From positions 1 through 14,234 of the forward strand of contig NZ_JAQLDU010000024.1 in assembly GCF_028209625.1 (NCBI RefSeq): a stretch of 14,234 nucleotides of DNA, given 5' to 3'. The position numbers and the translations under genes are program-made. Origin of the DNA: Collinsella aerofaciens (lineage in GTDB: Bacteria; Actinomycetota; Coriobacteriia; Coriobacteriales; Coriobacteriaceae). Shown here piece after piece: positions 14,225-14,234 of the stretch; the stretch's first letter is position 1; every line of letters begins with the position of its first letter. The notes beneath the pieces are model-generated. The model was not told the DNA's origin. It did no database searches and was given only the letters and a program-made list of their open reading frames with translations.

Positions 14225-14234
14225 TCCGATGCCC

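Overview
The window looks like a chromosome segment of a GC-rich, anaerobic, gut-type actinobacterium of the Coriobacteriia, most likely Collinsella or a close relative. This is inferred from style: surface proteins ending in LAATGD/LVNTGD plus a KRRKR tail, an Nfn-type bifurcating flavoenzyme typical of strict anaerobes, and GC-rich codon use. No marker gene is present to prove it.

Left and centre (1-11342, + strand): three consecutive genes for large secreted proteins with C-terminal sortase-type anchors. Gene 1 (212-1813) is a beta-helix-like surface protein. Gene 2 (2019-4391) is a second one with a nearly identical signal peptide, but it is broken by one in-frame TAG at 2331-2333; reading continues in the same frame to an intact sorting signal. 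Gene 3 (4728-11342) encodes a 2204-residue modular protein: BspA-like leucine-rich repeats, beta-rich modules, a long helical section with a glycine-rich hydrophobic stretch, Ig-like domains and a chitobiase-C-terminal-like module. None has a canonical LPXTG motif and no sortase lies in the window.

The gaps between these genes are the most unusual part. After gene 2 and after gene 3 there is a regularly phased array of inverted repeats: five units in total, each with 16-nt arms around TCTGTAACA / TGTTACAGA and a loop of exactly 25 nt, with units 23-24 nt apart. Arm changes are compensatory, and four of the five imperfect pairs are G-U on the + strand, which points to structured RNA in the 3' part of the surface-protein mRNAs. 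Each array is followed by a REP-like CCACAAAGG palindrome; a third copy, inverted, sits before gene 2. Another palindrome, TAGGTTCG...GAACCTA, precedes genes 2 and 3. Homology between the gene 2 and gene 3 tails continues past the stop codon into the arrays, so the 3' end of the gene and its downstream structure appear to have been duplicated as one module.

Right (11748-13987, - strand): nfnB and nfnA form an overlapping two-gene operon for the NADH-dependent reduced ferredoxin:NADP+ oxidoreductase, transcribed toward the surface genes and ended by a good intrinsic terminator at 11682-11719. Its upstream region (13988-14234) has a TATAAT box, a leader hairpin with a T-rich tail, and a perfect 40-bp palindrome near the window edge with an extra direct half-site one 21-bp step away. 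I see no gene in 1-211; apart from a weak promoter it holds nothing I can name.
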